From: Planctomycetota bacterium
Lineage (GTDB): Bacteria; Planctomycetota; Phycisphaerae; SM23-33
DNA length: 64,000 nt
Direction: 5' to 3'
Assembly (NCBI GenBank): GCA_009908915.1
Contig: JAAAOJ010000005.1
Coordinates: forward strand, 1 to 64,000
Shown one piece after another: positions 53,100-63,042 of the stretch. Below the pieces are notes generated by a model that was not told the DNA's origin, did no database searches, and saw nothing but the letters and a program-made list of their open reading frames with translations. A program made the position numbers and the translations under genes. How positions within the stretch are numbered: position 1 is the first letter of the stretch; every line of letters begins with the position of its first letter.

Positions 53100-54947
53100 A
53101 TGGAACTCCCATGCCGCAAGGCTGACGACATTCTGCTGAAACCCGGCGCGTTGCGGCACCTGCGCGAGCGGCTGCGTGTCTCGGGCAAGGGTGCCGAGAT
53201 CGCCACGGTCATCGCCTGCGCGTTCGACCATCGCACGCGCATGCTGCCGTTCATCGGGCCGGACCTGCGCATGGCGCCGGCCGGGCCCAGAGCGATCGGC
53301 TCGAGCCTCATCGAGAGCGGCTTCGAGAAGACCCGCATCGTCCTGCAGCAGTGGAACCGAAACTTCCGCCCGTCAGCGATGAAACTTGACGGCCGCGTGC
53401 CGGATATCTTCATGGTATCTTCCATGAGTCTTCACACAGCCTGCGCGCGGGAGATGGTCCGCGATGCCATGCGCATCGACGAAGCCCACCGGCCACTGAT
53501 CATCGCCGGCGGCAGCATCTGCGTCTACGAACCGTGGGAACTTTGGAGCACCGACCCGGAAGCTCCCGTCGGCCCGGACGTGGCCGTGACGGGCGAGGAG
53601 TTCGTGCTTCTGGAACTGCTCGACCGCCTGCTGGAGATGCGACGCGGCGACGAACCCCTGCGTGGCGTGCTACTGCGAGCGCGACGTGAAGGCCTGCTGG
53701 ATAACATTCCCGGCCTGGTCTACCCGCTGGGCGACGGGCCGGTGCCGGAGGCCCTGGTGGACACGGGTATTCAGCGGCTTCTCGGTGACCTGGACGAACA
53801 GGCCCACCCGGTGCATGGGTACGGCATTCTCGAAACGCCGGGCCGAGATGCCGGCCTGGCCAGCCGTCCGCTGGAGAGGACACTCGTGAAAAAGAAGTCG
53901 CCACTCGGGGCGATGGTCATGACCCTCGGCTGCAAGTTCCGCTGCCCCTACTGCCCGATACCGGCGTACAACCAACGACAGTACCGTCAGAAGAGTGGCG
54001 ATCGCATCGCCGACGAGATCAGCCGACTCTATACGACGTACGGTCTGCGGATCCACTTTGGCGCCGACGACAATTTTTTCAACGACGCCGAGCGGACCAT
54101 GGACATCTGCCGGACGCTGCGCGATACGATGATCGACGGCAAGCCGCTGCGGCGGCGGGCGCGCATCGCCACCGAAGTCACCGTCCACGACACGCTGAAA
54201 CTCGCCGACCGCCTGGAGGAGATCCGCAAGGCAGGCGTGAGGGCGCTGTGGCTGGGCGTGGAAGACATGTCCGGCGGGCTGGTCAAGAAGGGCCAGACAG
54301 CCGACAGTACGACCCAGGCGTTTCAGTTGCTGCGAAACAACGGCATCATGCCGAACCCCATGCTCATGCATCACGACGGCCAGAAGCTATATACAACGGC
54401 GGACCACTCCGGCCTGCTGAACCAGGTGAACCTGCTGCGCAATGCCGGGGCGGTCACGCTCCAGGTGCTGATGATCACGCCTTCGCGCGGCAGCAAACTC
54501 TACGAGGAGACGTTCGAAAGCGGCATGGTCATCCGATCCGCGGGCGGGCGCGACGTCACGGCCAACATGTTCGACGGCAATTACGTGATCGCCTCGAAGG
54601 ACCAGCGCCCGTGGCGAAAGCAGATCAACCTGCTACTGGCGTACCTGTTTTTCTACAACGTGGTGCGTGCGGCGCGGCACCTGATCAAGCTGCGACGCAA
54701 CAAGCACCTTGCGTGGGACGCCGGCGCCCAGTTCTGGGGCATGTGGGGCTTGGCGGCCAATATCCGCCGGACCCTGCCCTGGGCGGTACGGCTGTTGCTG
54801 GGACGTATTCGACGTCACTGCAAAGCGCCCGAGACGCGCCTCCCGATGCAGAACCCGCGCGGCGATATCGCCAGTCACGATCAGTCCGCCCACCATCGCC
54901 TGATCCAGAAGCAGACGGCGACGGCACCGGCGAAGCGGTCGGCATAG
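53100..54947 (+). CDS. Radical SAM protein (B12-binding-type domain architecture)
   Basis: 615 aa. The first 230 residues look like the Rossmann-type cobalamin-binding half often found in such proteins (RVPDIFMVSSMSLHTACARE and AVTGEEFVLLELLDRLL), although the DxHxxG cobalamin motif is not seen. The radical SAM core starts at MTLGCKFRCPYCPIP, with the CxxxCxxC iron-sulfur site, then FGADDNFFNDAER and the S-adenosylmethionine/barrel strands. The C-terminal 110 residues are basic, with hydrophobic segments. The substrate is not predictable; methylation or ring-forming chemistry is typical. The start ATG lies after GGAGATACCGAT. Confidence 0.85.
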   Translation: MELPCRKADDILLKPGALRHLRERLRVSGKGAEIATVIACAFDHRTRMLPFIGPDLRMAPAGPRAIGSSLIESGFEKTRIVLQQWNRNFRPSAMKLDGRVPDIFMVSSMSLHTACAREMVRDAMRIDEAHRPLIIAGGSICVYEPWELWSTDPEAPVGPDVAVTGEEFVLLELLDRLLEMRRGDEPLRGVLLRARREGLLDNIPGLVYPLGDGPVPEALVDTGIQRLLGDLDEQAHPVHGYGILETPGRDAGLASRPLERTLVKKKSPLGAMVMTLGCKFRCPYCPIPAYNQRQYRQKSGDRIADEISRLYTTYGLRIHFGADDNFFNDAERTMDICRTLRDTMIDGKPLRRRARIATEVTVHDTLKLADRLEEIRKAGVRALWLGVEDMSGGLVKKGQTADSTTQAFQLLRNNGIMPNPMLMHHDGQKLYTTADHSGLLNQVNLLRNAGAVTLQVLMITPSRGSKLYEETFESGMVIRSAGGRDVTANMFDGNYVIASKDQRPWRKQINLLLAYLFFYNVVRAARHLIKLRRNKHLAWDAGAQFWGMWGLAANIRRTLPWAVRLLLGRIRRHCKAPETRLPMQNPRGDIASHDQSAHHRLIQKQTATAPAKRSA

Positions 54948-55051
54948 ACGGCCCTGGCGCTGAGCCGGTTCCGGCGTCGATATCGCTCGCTTCCGACCTG
55001 CCTGGCGTGTAGAATGGATTAACGACAGTGCAGGGGGAATCTGGAGTTCTC

Positions 55052-55360
55052 ATGATTCAATGCAAAGATTGCGAATACTACTCCCTCGGGCCGGACGGTG
55101 AAGCCACCTTTACCTGCGACCCCTTCGGTACGGTAAAAGAGCCCGAATGTCTTGCCAAGTGGCAATTGCTGAAGATCAACCAGATGGTTGCCGGCTACCA
55201 GGCCACCCTGCGTTACTACGAAAAGCTCGCGCCCATGCAGGAGAAGATGTTCAAGGCGATGGAGCAGGAGCTTGACGAGATGAACGAGGCCGAGCAGTGG
55301 AAACGCGCCGCCGACGACCACGATGAGGACGACGAGCCCTGGCGCGATGCCCTGCCGTAG
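55052..55360 (+). CDS. Hypothetical zinc-binding small protein
   Basis: 102 aa. Cysteines Cys4 and Cys7 (MIQCKDCEYY), Cys22 and Cys33 (TFTCDPFG, EPECLAKW) look like a small zinc knuckle. A long helix follows (residues 40-85, KINQMVAGYQATLRYYEKLA) and then an acidic end. The start ATG has GGAG 6 nt upstream; a GTG at 55028 is less likely. It has no recognised family and no informative neighbour. Confidence 0.65.
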   Translation: MIQCKDCEYYSLGPDGEATFTCDPFGTVKEPECLAKWQLLKINQMVAGYQATLRYYEKLAPMQEKMFKAMEQELDEMNEAEQWKRAADDHDEDDEPWRDALP

Positions 55361-55552
55361 ACCAAAGGTGCGTCCGCGAAGACTTGCGCAGCCTACCATG
55401 TCTGTCGCGGGAGCCCTCTCGGCCCATTGCACTGACCCACTGACATCAGATTGCCTCATGCCGCGCGGGATCCTTATCCGATAAGCAGCATTGTGCCGCC
55501 CGCACGGACGCGATCTGGCGGAGAATCGTTCCTGCACCCGAGAGCGATCGAC

Positions 55553-55798
55553 ATGAGCATCTGGCCCGCCGAAACGGAATTCCTGGTCAAGACCGGCTTC
55601 AGCCTTGTCCCGATGGCCGCCGGACTTCTCTGCGCAGAAGGCCTGGCCCTGCGAACGCGAATGTTCGGCGCGGCCCGTCTCTGGGCCGTTCTGGCGATTA
55701 TCTTCCTGGCTGCCGTGACGATGTGCATCATCGCGGGTGTGGTCTGCTGGGCGCTGTTCGCCCAGGCGCCGAGCAAACCCGTCGCCGCACTCTCCTGA
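55553..55798 (+). CDS. Small two-span membrane protein
   Basis: 81 aa. Hydrophobic segments at about residues 10-28 and 43-68 (AVLAIIFLAAVTMCIIAGVV). Only a weak GAGAG lies before the ATG. It has no recognised family. Confidence 0.45.
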   Translation: MSIWPAETEFLVKTGFSLVPMAAGLLCAEGLALRTRMFGAARLWAVLAIIFLAAVTMCIIAGVVCWALFAQAPSKPVAALS

Positions 55799-55807
55799 CC
55801 CCGCCTT

Positions 55808-55875
55808 AGCAGTCCGTTTCGACATGGATCGCGCGTCGCGAGGTCGAGGCATTTTCTACACAAGAACGGGCTGTT
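55808..55875. repeat. Short palindromic element with family 2 ends
   Basis: AGCAGTCCGTTTCGACATGG at one end and AACGGGCTGTT at the other match the terminal repeats of 20820-21018. The last bases overlap the stop codon of the next gene at 55874. Confidence 0.5.
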
Positions 55876-57157
55876 AGATACTCTCATCCGGCAGGAACAG
55901 CGCCTTGGGCGTATCCATCAGCACCTGCTGGGCAACGTCAACCGCCTGCGTCAGCGTGTAAAAGCCCTGGTCGATTTTGTCACTCAGGACAATCGCGAGA
56001 ACGCGTTTGGTCATTTGCAGCCGGGCGTAGATCCAGTCTACACAGTAGCCGTCCGAGAAGAACGCACACAGCCGACTGGCCGGGACCATGTCCAGCCGCC
56101 GGTCCCATGCGCGAATCATGTTGGACGGGTAGAACATCTCCCACCAGAAGCTGCCCAGCGAGATGTTGTCGTAGCCCTGCGTCAGCGAGCACAACGCCGG
56201 TTCGCTCGGCTCGTGGCCACTGAGGATGTTGAAGTGGATATCGGGGAATTCGCCGAGCAGGTGGCCGAGGCCGCTGGCGAAGTGCGGGTGGGCGCGTCCG
56301 ATCGGGTGCGGGCCCTTGTCGAAGAACTGCACACCGAAGCATATCTGGAAGCGGCTGGTCTTGCCGCGAATCGCACGGCAGGTGCAGCGAATTGCGGCGC
56401 CTTGCAGGAGGCTTTCTTCATCGGGCGACAGCGCTTCGCCCTCGCGGGCCTGACCGATCAGGCGATTGATGGTCGCATCGCTGGCCGGGGCGAAGTCGGT
56501 CATGCCGCAGATCCACGAGACCAGCGCTCGCTTGTTGGACCAGTCGCGCTCGCCGTAGAATGCGTCGTACCAGGCCTGCAGGTCGTCCAACGATTTGATA
56601 TCCGCCGTGCCATCCGCCGCCGACGCGTGGATCCACTTGCCCCATGTGCTCAACTCCCGGCTGCCGGAGGCCGGTGCCTGGCGTTCGATGGTGAAGCGGA
56701 TGCCGGGGTCGGGGCGTGTACCGAGCGGCTCAACATTGAGATGACTCGACAGGACGCGCTTGATCCCCGAGCGCTTGAGCACCTGCTCGCCCCAGTCGTC
56801 GCGGACGACGTGGTCGGCGAAGGTCTGCTCCAGGCGCGAAATCGAATCGACCGTGAACGGCTCGTCGAAGCCGTACAGTTCGCGAAGGATGGTTCGCAGC
56901 CCCCAGGCAAAGCCGGTATTGGCCATGCCCGGCCAGGCGTCGCAGAATGTGGCGTAGGGCTTGAACTCGCCCGGGCCGCCGCCAGGCGGCCAGATCACCT
57001 CTTCCTCCGCGCCGGCCGAGCGAAGCGGGTAGCACATCATGTGGTAGAACAGCACCTTGCTGAGGTCTTCCGCGACGAGTTGATCGCGCGACAGGTGGCT
57101 GTGAATGTCTATCGACGGTATCTCGCGGATGGTCGCGAACAGGTCTTCACGAATCAT
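55874..57157 (-). CDS. Amidohydrolase-fold protein (glucuronate-isomerase/metal-dependent hydrolase-like)
   Basis: 427 aa TIM-barrel type enzyme. The metal motif DIHSHLSRDQL is at about residue 16, as in uronate isomerase-like proteins. FNILSGHEPSEPALC, SFWWEMFYPSNMIRA and FSDGYCVDW are the late barrel strands with possible ligands. The overall length and W-rich middle resemble the uronate isomerase superfamily. The substrate is not certain; sugar-acid metabolism is the best guess. I chose ATG 57157 because GGAAGG sits 5 nt upstream; the longer frame has no such site. Confidence 0.78.
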   Translation of the reverse strand: MIREDLFATIREIPSIDIHSHLSRDQLVAEDLSKVLFYHMMCYPLRSAGAEEEVIWPPGGGPGEFKPYATFCDAWPGMANTGFAWGLRTILRELYGFDEPFTVDSISRLEQTFADHVVRDDWGEQVLKRSGIKRVLSSHLNVEPLGTRPDPGIRFTIERQAPASGSRELSTWGKWIHASAADGTADIKSLDDLQAWYDAFYGERDWSNKRALVSWICGMTDFAPASDATINRLIGQAREGEALSPDEESLLQGAAIRCTCRAIRGKTSRFQICFGVQFFDKGPHPIGRAHPHFASGLGHLLGEFPDIHFNILSGHEPSEPALCSLTQGYDNISLGSFWWEMFYPSNMIRAWDRRLDMVPASRLCAFFSDGYCVDWIYARLQMTKRVLAIVLSDKIDQGFYTLTQAVDVAQQVLMDTPKALFLPDESI

Positions 57158-57385
57158 AACTGCCTTCCAACGTTCTGCGTAAGGTTCCGCGCAGCCCAAC
57201 CAAGGCAACCGATATGCTATGCATGGGGCGCGCACTCTGCGTCGGCGACCACGTCTTCTTTGCCCGGCTTGTGAGACCCAATGGTCTCGCCGCCGCCTAC
57301 GCTATCTACCACGTTATAGCCGCACCGCATGCGGAAGTAAATGCCCAGCCCGAGATAACACGCCGCCATGACCTGCGGCGCGTGG

Positions 57386-57703
57386 CTACCGGCGGGAGAC
57401 TGCCAGGTCCTCGGTGGGCGCGAGGGGCACGCCGTCGCGGTTCTCGGGGTAGCCAGCGCCGGGCAGGTCGAGAATGGTGGCCATGAAAGCGACGATGCGA
57501 ACGAGGCTGTGGCGGATACCGCCCGGCTGCTTCAGCCCGGCCGGCCGGTGGCAGACCAGCGGCGTGGCCATGCCGCCCTCGTAGCCGGCGATGTCCGAGT
57601 AGCCCATGTCGTCGCAGAGGGTCACGGTCACGTTCGGCCACGTCTCGGCCGCAGCACCAGCATTGAACGTCAACTCCTTCGCATGCGAATAGCCAGCACC
57701 CAT
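57386..57703 (-). pseudogene. Internally deleted sulfatase remnant
   Basis: About 105 codons. The N-terminal part [20 protein letters not shown] matches the sulfatase opening ([20 protein letters not shown]). It runs straight into GGMATPLVCHRPAGLKQPGG and RIVAFMATILDLPGAGYPEN, which match a region normally about 250 residues later. The Cys-x-Pro-Ser-Arg formylglycine motif and the active site are missing. The join falls at a shared Y-(E)-G-G sequence, suggesting an in-frame deletion by short repeat recombination. It is surely non-functional as a sulfatase. Confidence 0.7.
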
Positions 57704-57789
57704 GGAGTCGTTGTCCAAACCCTTCCTGCAGGGCAATGAGAAAACCCACGCCGCGGTGGGTGTACACGGCGGACGTCTACAAAACAAAC

Positions 57790-57813
57790 GCGGCGGAGCA
57801 GGTGCTCCACCGC
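57790..57813. repeat. Palindrome, GGAGCAGGTGCTCC family
   Basis: CGGCGGAGCAGGTGCTCCAC with the tail CCGCGCACAAATG. It combines the palindrome found at 21082/29145 with the tail of the module at 3011. A hairpin CTCTCCCAGAGGGAGAG follows at 57858, an inverted relative of 10008. Confidence 0.5.
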
Positions 57814-57973
57814 GCACAAATGCATTCTCTACCCTTTCGGACCCTTGCGGGGCATCTCTCCCAGAGGGAGAGAGGTCAACCGCACAGTCCGGCCACGCGA
57901 CCCTGTGAGCTATAACCTATGACCCATGGCCTGTCTTCATCTTAGCCCTGGCCCGCTGCCCTTGACCTGGTTT

Positions 57974-59083
57974 CTACAATGCCGCGATGATGGCGTCGGC
58001 CATTTCGCTCGTGCCGACGGCGGTCGGATCGTCGCGGTGAGGTTTCATATCGTAGGTCACGTTCTTGCCGTCCTCGACAACGGTGGCGATGGCGGCTTCG
58101 AGGGTCTTGGCCGCGTCGGTCTCGCCGAGGTAGTCGAGCATCAGCATGCCCGAGAGGATCAGGGCCGTCGGGTTGACCTTGTTCATGCCTTTGTACTTGG
58201 GGGCCGAGCCGTGGGTGGCTTCAAAGGTCGCGCCGCCGTCGCCGATGTTGGCGCCGGGGGCCACGCCCAGGCCGCCGACCAGGCCGGCACAGAGGTCGGA
58301 GAGAATGTCGCCGTATAGGTTCTCGGTGACGATCACGTCGTAGAGTTCCGGCTTCTGGACGAGCTGCATGCACATGTTATCGATGAGGCGTTCCTCGGAC
58401 TCGATCTCGGGGTAGTCCCCGGCCACCTCTTCGGCGACGGCTTTGAAGAGGCCGTCGGTGTGCTTCATGATGTTGGCCTTCTCGACAAAGGAGACCTTCT
58501 TGCGGCCGTGTTTTCTGGCGTACTCGAACGCGAAGCGAACGATGCGCCGGGTGTTCTGGACGCTGATGGGCTTGATGCTCACGCCGGTGGACTCGGCGGG
58601 CGTGTTGATTGTCTTGTCGGTCGAAAGGCGATTGACTGTCTCGATCAGCTCACCGACTTCCTTGCTGCCCTTCTCAAACTCCACGCCGGCATAGAGGTCT
58701 TCGCAGTTCTCGCGAACGAGGACGAGGTCGATGTCGTCGTACCTGCTACGGACGCCCTTGTAGCTCTTGCAGGGCCGCAGGCAGCAGTACATGTCCAGCG
58801 TCTGGCGGAGCAGGACATTGACGCTGCGGAAGCCCGAACCGATCGGCGTGGTGATGGGGGCCTTGAGGGTGGCATCGGCGTTGCGGACGGCCTCAATGGT
58901 TTCCTCCGGCATGGGCGTGCCGGCGGTGTTCATGATATCGATGCCGGCTTCGCAGACGGTCCACTCGAAACTGCCCGCCCCGTCGGTCTTCTCGAGGGCG
59001 GCATCGAGGCAGCGGCGAGCGGCTTGGGCGAGTTCGGGCCCAACGCCGTCTCCGCGAATCAGTACGGTCTTATGTACGGTCAT
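57974..59083 (-). CDS. Isocitrate dehydrogenase (NAD-type) of the isocitrate/isopropylmalate family
   Basis: 369 aa, oxidising isocitrate to 2-oxoglutarate in the TCA cycle. Recognised by [10 protein letters not shown], the substrate loop [20 protein letters not shown] (the S-x-N and R-P-x-K pattern of isocitrate rather than isopropylmalate enzymes), [15 protein letters not shown], the metal DNMCMQLV and [10 protein letters not shown], and [12 protein letters not shown]. The coenzyme loop reads [18 protein letters not shown]. Its short length and lack of NADP-specific residues suggest NAD. The start is ATG 59083 with AAAGGA 10 nt upstream. It could alternatively be an isopropylmalate enzyme, but the substrate loop argues against that. 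Confidence 0.9.
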   Translation of the reverse strand: MTVHKTVLIRGDGVGPELAQAARRCLDAALEKTDGAGSFEWTVCEAGIDIMNTAGTPMPEETIEAVRNADATLKAPITTPIGSGFRSVNVLLRQTLDMYCCLRPCKSYKGVRSRYDDIDLVLVRENCEDLYAGVEFEKGSKEVGELIETVNRLSTDKTINTPAESTGVSIKPISVQNTRRIVRFAFEYARKHGRKKVSFVEKANIMKHTDGLFKAVAEEVAGDYPEIESEERLIDNMCMQLVQKPELYDVIVTENLYGDILSDLCAGLVGGLGVAPGANIGDGGATFEATHGSAPKYKGMNKVNPTALILSGMLMLDYLGETDAAKTLEAAIATVVEDGKNVTYDMKPHRDDPTAVGTSEMADAIIAAL

Positions 59084-59264
59084 TGTGAGACAGTCCTTTC
59101 TGCGGGGCACGCCATGCGGTGCGTGGCGTACGATGCACGTTCCGTGCAATCCTTTGTGGTTTTGGGGAGCGAAGACTGTAGCAAGCCGCGGGGCCGAGGT
59201 CAACCGCCAGACCGATGCGCGATGGTTCGAACTGGAGATATCCGAGCTGGACGTTTGCGTGCGA

Positions 59265-62200
59265 TCAGTTCCTGTCGCTCTGGCCGAGCAGACTGAAGCG
59301 GTCGCTGCCCAGGCGAAACTCCGGTACGCCCTCGGGCCAGAGCATCAGCATCAGCGCAAGATCGTCGTCGTCATTGCGACGGTCATACATGAGCGTCACA
59401 GACGCGTACCAGCGCGGGAACTTGCGGACGATTGACAGGCGCGTGCCGAGATTCGTGCCGTCGTCGTACGTGAAGTCGTACTGCTCGAAGAACTTGATGG
59501 TGTATTTCCTGTTGATCTTGTACTCAAGGCCGAATGTGCCGACCGTCGACGCCAGATCCCGGACCCTCGCCCGCGGATCGGAATTGTCCGGATAGTTGAT
59601 GTATCGCAGGCCGATATAGTAGCTCAGTCGCGGGTCGCGACGAACGGCGAAGCCGACATTCGCGCGGTCGCACTCGCCGTCATCCAGATCGAAGCTCGCA
59701 TCGGCCAGCAAGGCCGTCGCGTCCGAGATGTTCCAGGTGAAGTCGCCGTAGATTGTATTGCGCTGCAGGCTGTACTCGGGATTCGTAAAGAAGAACCGCC
59801 CGTCGCCCTCTAGGTGCGGTTCCTTGTGGGCGAATACGGCCCCGATCAGGTTCATCCGCATCCAATCGACCGTTCGACGGTTGCCCGCCGGGCCGCGCTT
59901 GGTCTGCAGACGCTGGTGGAGCCCGAAACGCAGCCCGTGGTTCTGCCGGATGTGCCGCTCGACATCGGGGGTCATCGGATAGACCTCGTGCGGCGCGATC
60001 CCGCCGGTGTGACTCGTGAAGGCCACGAACTCCGGCGTGATGATATGCCGCAACTGGTGGATGTCCCAGAGGCGGCTTTCGACGTTCGGGAAGATGCGCC
60101 AGAAGTGCATATTCATCCGCACGCCGGCCTGTCCGTACGGGCGGACCTTCGCGCCGTTGTCCGTGCCGACGGCTACCATCGGACCGATGGGCGGCATGCG
60201 TTCCGACCAGTCGGGAGAATCCGACCAGACCGTCAGCCGACCCTTAAGGTACGGCACGATATTCAGTGGCCCGAAGACGGTTTTGGCCTGGAGCGGCAGG
60301 GATATTTCATGCAGCGTATCAAACCGGCCGATGAGTTCGCCTTCGTTTTCCGGATACGTGCGGCGCCCGTTGCTCATGCGGATGCGTTCGTCGCTCATGA
60401 AGCGGTAGCGTTTTGCGCCCAGGCGTGCCTCGCCATGGTAGGTCAGCATGTCGTTGAGCAACGGCTGGCCGATAAGGTAGCCGGCCGCTTCCGGCAGCGA
60501 CTCGGTCTGCGTGAGGAACCAGTTCAGCCTCGCCTTCAGCAAGGCCGTCACTGCCCAGTTGTCTCGCTGCTTCTTGGCGTAGATGAGGTTTTCCTGCGGC
60601 TTGCCGGCGTAGTACTCGTCGCGGTAGTAATTCCGCAGGAAGCCGCGGTCGCTCATCACGCTGAACTCGCCCTGGATCTGCCAGTCGCGAGGTAGGAACT
60701 CCTTGTGACGCGCCAATGCGCGGCCACGCGTTTTCCGGGGCACTTCCTGTTCGTTGTTCCGCCCGAATTCGTCCTTGTCCTCGGTGTCGTAGACGCCGTC
60801 GAGCAAGGCATAGCCGCTGTATTCGCGATTGGCCTCGCGCCGCTGGTATTCCATGTCGATCACGCCCTCCACGCCTCGCTCATAGGCATTGAGGTTTGCG
60901 TAGGCGTCGAAACCCTCCGGCTTGGCCAACCCCAGCAGGCGGAAAAGATGCCACTGCGTCTCCACGCCGACACCGAACTCGCCGAAGCTACCCAGGCGCG
61001 CGGTCCGCAGCGGGCTGTGGCCTTCTTCGAAGCGAGCCTTGCCCTTCGGCGACCACAGGAACGGGAAGCCCCGCATGTTCCAGGTGCCGTGTTCGTAGGC
61101 CGTACTGTACCGGCGCTCGCCAAGCTCGACCCCCTCGCTGCTGTAAGGCGTCTCGTCCTTGAAAAGCAGTCGCTTGGCTCCGAGGTGATACGTCGGCGTG
61201 TGGAACTCGCTGGTGCTCACGCGGGCATTGTAGAACTTGGTTTCGCGTTGGTTGAGCGTCCGGGCCTTCGCGGCACGGATAATGATCGGAATATTCCGCT
61301 GCTCCTGGATGGTGCGAAAAACCGGCTTGAGCACGACCGCCCGGCCGCTGGTGAAGTCGTAGTATGCCGACTGCGCACGCATACGGCGCTCGCCTCGGGT
61401 GATTGTCACGCCGCCGGTGCTCGAACCGGCGCTCTCGAGATACACGCCCGTGACGCGTTCGTCGGAGTCGCCAATGCCCTCCAGCCGCGGCGCATAGGGA
61501 ACCGTCTCGTACGGCGTTTCCTGCGGCATGTTCTTGCGGCTGAAGATGACGGCCGAGTCGGCACGCATCTCCATGAAGTTGTCGTCGCTGTCGGCCGTGC
61601 CTTGGGCGAGATAGACCTTGCCCGGCACGATCGTGATGCGGCGGTTGGGGTCGTCAGGGTCGGTTTCACTGGTAAAGCCGCCCTCCGCCCGCAGCAGCAC
61701 CGATCGGGAACGGAGATCCTCTTGCTCGACGAGCGACTCGCTCCTGTCGGCGCCCTGCGTATCACTGATTGTCGGTTCGGTGGCGGTGTCGGTCAGCGGG
61801 GTGGGCTCGGCGCCCGCCTCTGGACGCATCGGCGTCTGGCGGCTCTCTCCGGGCGCGGGCGAGGCGATGACTTCCTGGGCGACCTGGTCGGCCGATGGGC
61901 GCACGACCATGCCCGGCTCGCTGCCGCGCTGGATGCCAGCCTGTTCGGCGCGCTTCTGCCAGGCACGCTGGCGGCGGGTTTCCTCCGTCCGGACGCTCTT
62001 GGCCTTCTTGTATAGCGGCGAGAACTTGAGCTGGGCGTTGCTGACGCTCGCCGTAGTGCTCAGCCGGCCCTGGGCGTGCAGGCGGATGAGCATCATGTTG
62101 TCTTCCGTAACGGCCCCGGCGTCGTCGACGAGCGTCACGTCATCCTCAACATAAACGACCATGTCATGCTTGCCGACGCCCGGCAGATCGCGGCTCTGCT

Positions 62201-62465
62201 CGACGGTATCGATCCAGACAACCCCCTTGCGAGCCGTGACCATTCTCGGCCCGACGCGCAGACGAAAGCCGTCAGTCACGACCGAGACATGCTCGCCGCC
62301 GTCTTGGAAGTAGTGGACCTGCCCGCCGGAGATCTCGACGTCATCCTGGAGATAGTCAACAGGCGCCTCGGCTGCTGCCGGCGCGCGGAGACAACCCACC
62401 AGGGAGCACAGCGCAACGGCCTTGACGAGCCAGGACGGCCCGATGTATCGCTTGGGGTGCTTCAT
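59265..62465 (-). CDS. LptD-like outer-membrane LPS-assembly protein
   Basis: 1066 aa. A signal peptide ([19 protein letters not shown]) may have a lipid-type cysteine. An OstA/LptA-like N-terminal beta-jellyroll region follows (residues 40-160, [30 protein letters not shown]). Residues 170-260 are a Pro/Glu/Thr-rich linker. The C-terminal 650 residues form a beta-barrel-like region rich in aromatic alternation, ending [20 protein letters not shown]. This overall plan is that of LptD, which inserts lipopolysaccharide into the outer membrane. It is longer than the typical 780 aa because of the linker. Divergence makes the exact family uncertain, but it argues for an LPS-like outer membrane. 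Confidence 0.75.
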   Translation of the reverse strand: MKHPKRYIGPSWLVKAVALCSLVGCLRAPAAAEAPVDYLQDDVEISGGQVHYFQDGGEHVSVVTDGFRLRVGPRMVTARKGVVWIDTVEQSRDLPGVGKHDMVVYVEDDVTLVDDAGAVTEDNMMLIRLHAQGRLSTTASVSNAQLKFSPLYKKAKSVRTEETRRQRAWQKRAEQAGIQRGSEPGMVVRPSADQVAQEVIASPAPGESRQTPMRPEAGAEPTPLTDTATEPTISDTQGADRSESLVEQEDLRSRSVLLRAEGGFTSETDPDDPNRRITIVPGKVYLAQGTADSDDNFMEMRADSAVIFSRKNMPQETPYETVPYAPRLEGIGDSDERVTGVYLESAGSSTGGVTITRGERRMRAQSAYYDFTSGRAVVLKPVFRTIQEQRNIPIIIRAAKARTLNQRETKFYNARVSTSEFHTPTYHLGAKRLLFKDETPYSSEGVELGERRYSTAYEHGTWNMRGFPFLWSPKGKARFEEGHSPLRTARLGSFGEFGVGVETQWHLFRLLGLAKPEGFDAYANLNAYERGVEGVIDMEYQRREANREYSGYALLDGVYDTEDKDEFGRNNEQEVPRKTRGRALARHKEFLPRDWQIQGEFSVMSDRGFLRNYYRDEYYAGKPQENLIYAKKQRDNWAVTALLKARLNWFLTQTESLPEAAGYLIGQPLLNDMLTYHGEARLGAKRYRFMSDERIRMSNGRRTYPENEGELIGRFDTLHEISLPLQAKTVFGPLNIVPYLKGRLTVWSDSPDWSERMPPIGPMVAVGTDNGAKVRPYGQAGVRMNMHFWRIFPNVESRLWDIHQLRHIITPEFVAFTSHTGGIAPHEVYPMTPDVERHIRQNHGLRFGLHQRLQTKRGPAGNRRTVDWMRMNLIGAVFAHKEPHLEGDGRFFFTNPEYSLQRNTIYGDFTWNISDATALLADASFDLDDGECDRANVGFAVRRDPRLSYYIGLRYINYPDNSDPRARVRDLASTVGTFGLEYKINRKYTIKFFEQYDFTYDDGTNLGTRLSIVRKFPRWYASVTLMYDRRNDDDDLALMLMLWPEGVPEFRLGSDRFSLLGQSDRN

Positions 62466-62758
62466 TCGTATTTCGTCCCGAGGGACGCCTCATGCCTCTG
62501 CCCGGGCCGGCCGCCGGCGCAACGTATGCCCGGCGGCGGTTCCGCCCGGCGCGGTTCCCAGGCACGTGGTTCACGCAACCGGAGTATTTTACTGATATTA
62601 CGCCACGTTTGTCGATGGTAAATCTACCAAATTCCGGGCCGGACATTCTCCCGGGCAAAACACCCGTTCCCGGCGATAACAGGTTCACAGGGCCGCATTG
62701 GGTCCGGAATACGAGACTGCTATGGCCTACGCCGCTGTGCGCTTCTACGCATCGGATC

Positions 62759-62811
62759 AGCAGTCCGCTTAGACCTGGATCGCGACGCGGCCCATGTCTA
62801 AACAGACTGCT
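62759..62811. repeat. 53-bp palindromic element with family 2 ends
   Basis: Ends AGCAGTCCGCTTAGAC and GTCTAAACAGACTGCT are inverted repeats with 14 of 16 matches. The centre CTGGATCGCGACGCGG resembles 55823-55838. It is a minimal version of the 199-bp element at 20820. Confidence 0.6.
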
Positions 62812-62991
62812 AATGGGTTCGGGTCAGACTGTTCGGGACGTACCGTCCATGGCTGCCACCGTGTTTCACCTGCAGGCCGGTTGCCCTTCCTACGCCTCAT
62901 CGTCGTCCGTCGGCAGGGCCTGGCCGCTCGTCCAGCAACTTCAGACGCTTCCATGCCCGCCATCGCAGCGCCACATGGGACAATACAAGAC

Positions 62992-63010
62992 TGACGCCTC
63001 CCTCAGAACT
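62992..63010. repeat. Left-end remnant of the GACGCCTCCC element
   Basis: TGACGCCTCCCTCAGAA is identical to the left end of element B (22887). No right end is found within the expected 120 bp. Confidence 0.45.
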
Positions 63011-63042
63011 TTCGTTCCGGGTTCCTGGCGCCCGGCGACGGA

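Larger units (their letters stand above)
62466..63042. other. Intergenic region between LptD-like and ilvD genes, with repeats
   Basis: It contains the palindromic element at 62759-62811 and the left-end remnant of the element A/B family at 62992. No coding frame stands out. On the minus strand it must include the promoter of the LptD-like gene and the 3' end of the ilvD transcript; no clear terminator is visible. Confidence 0.5.
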
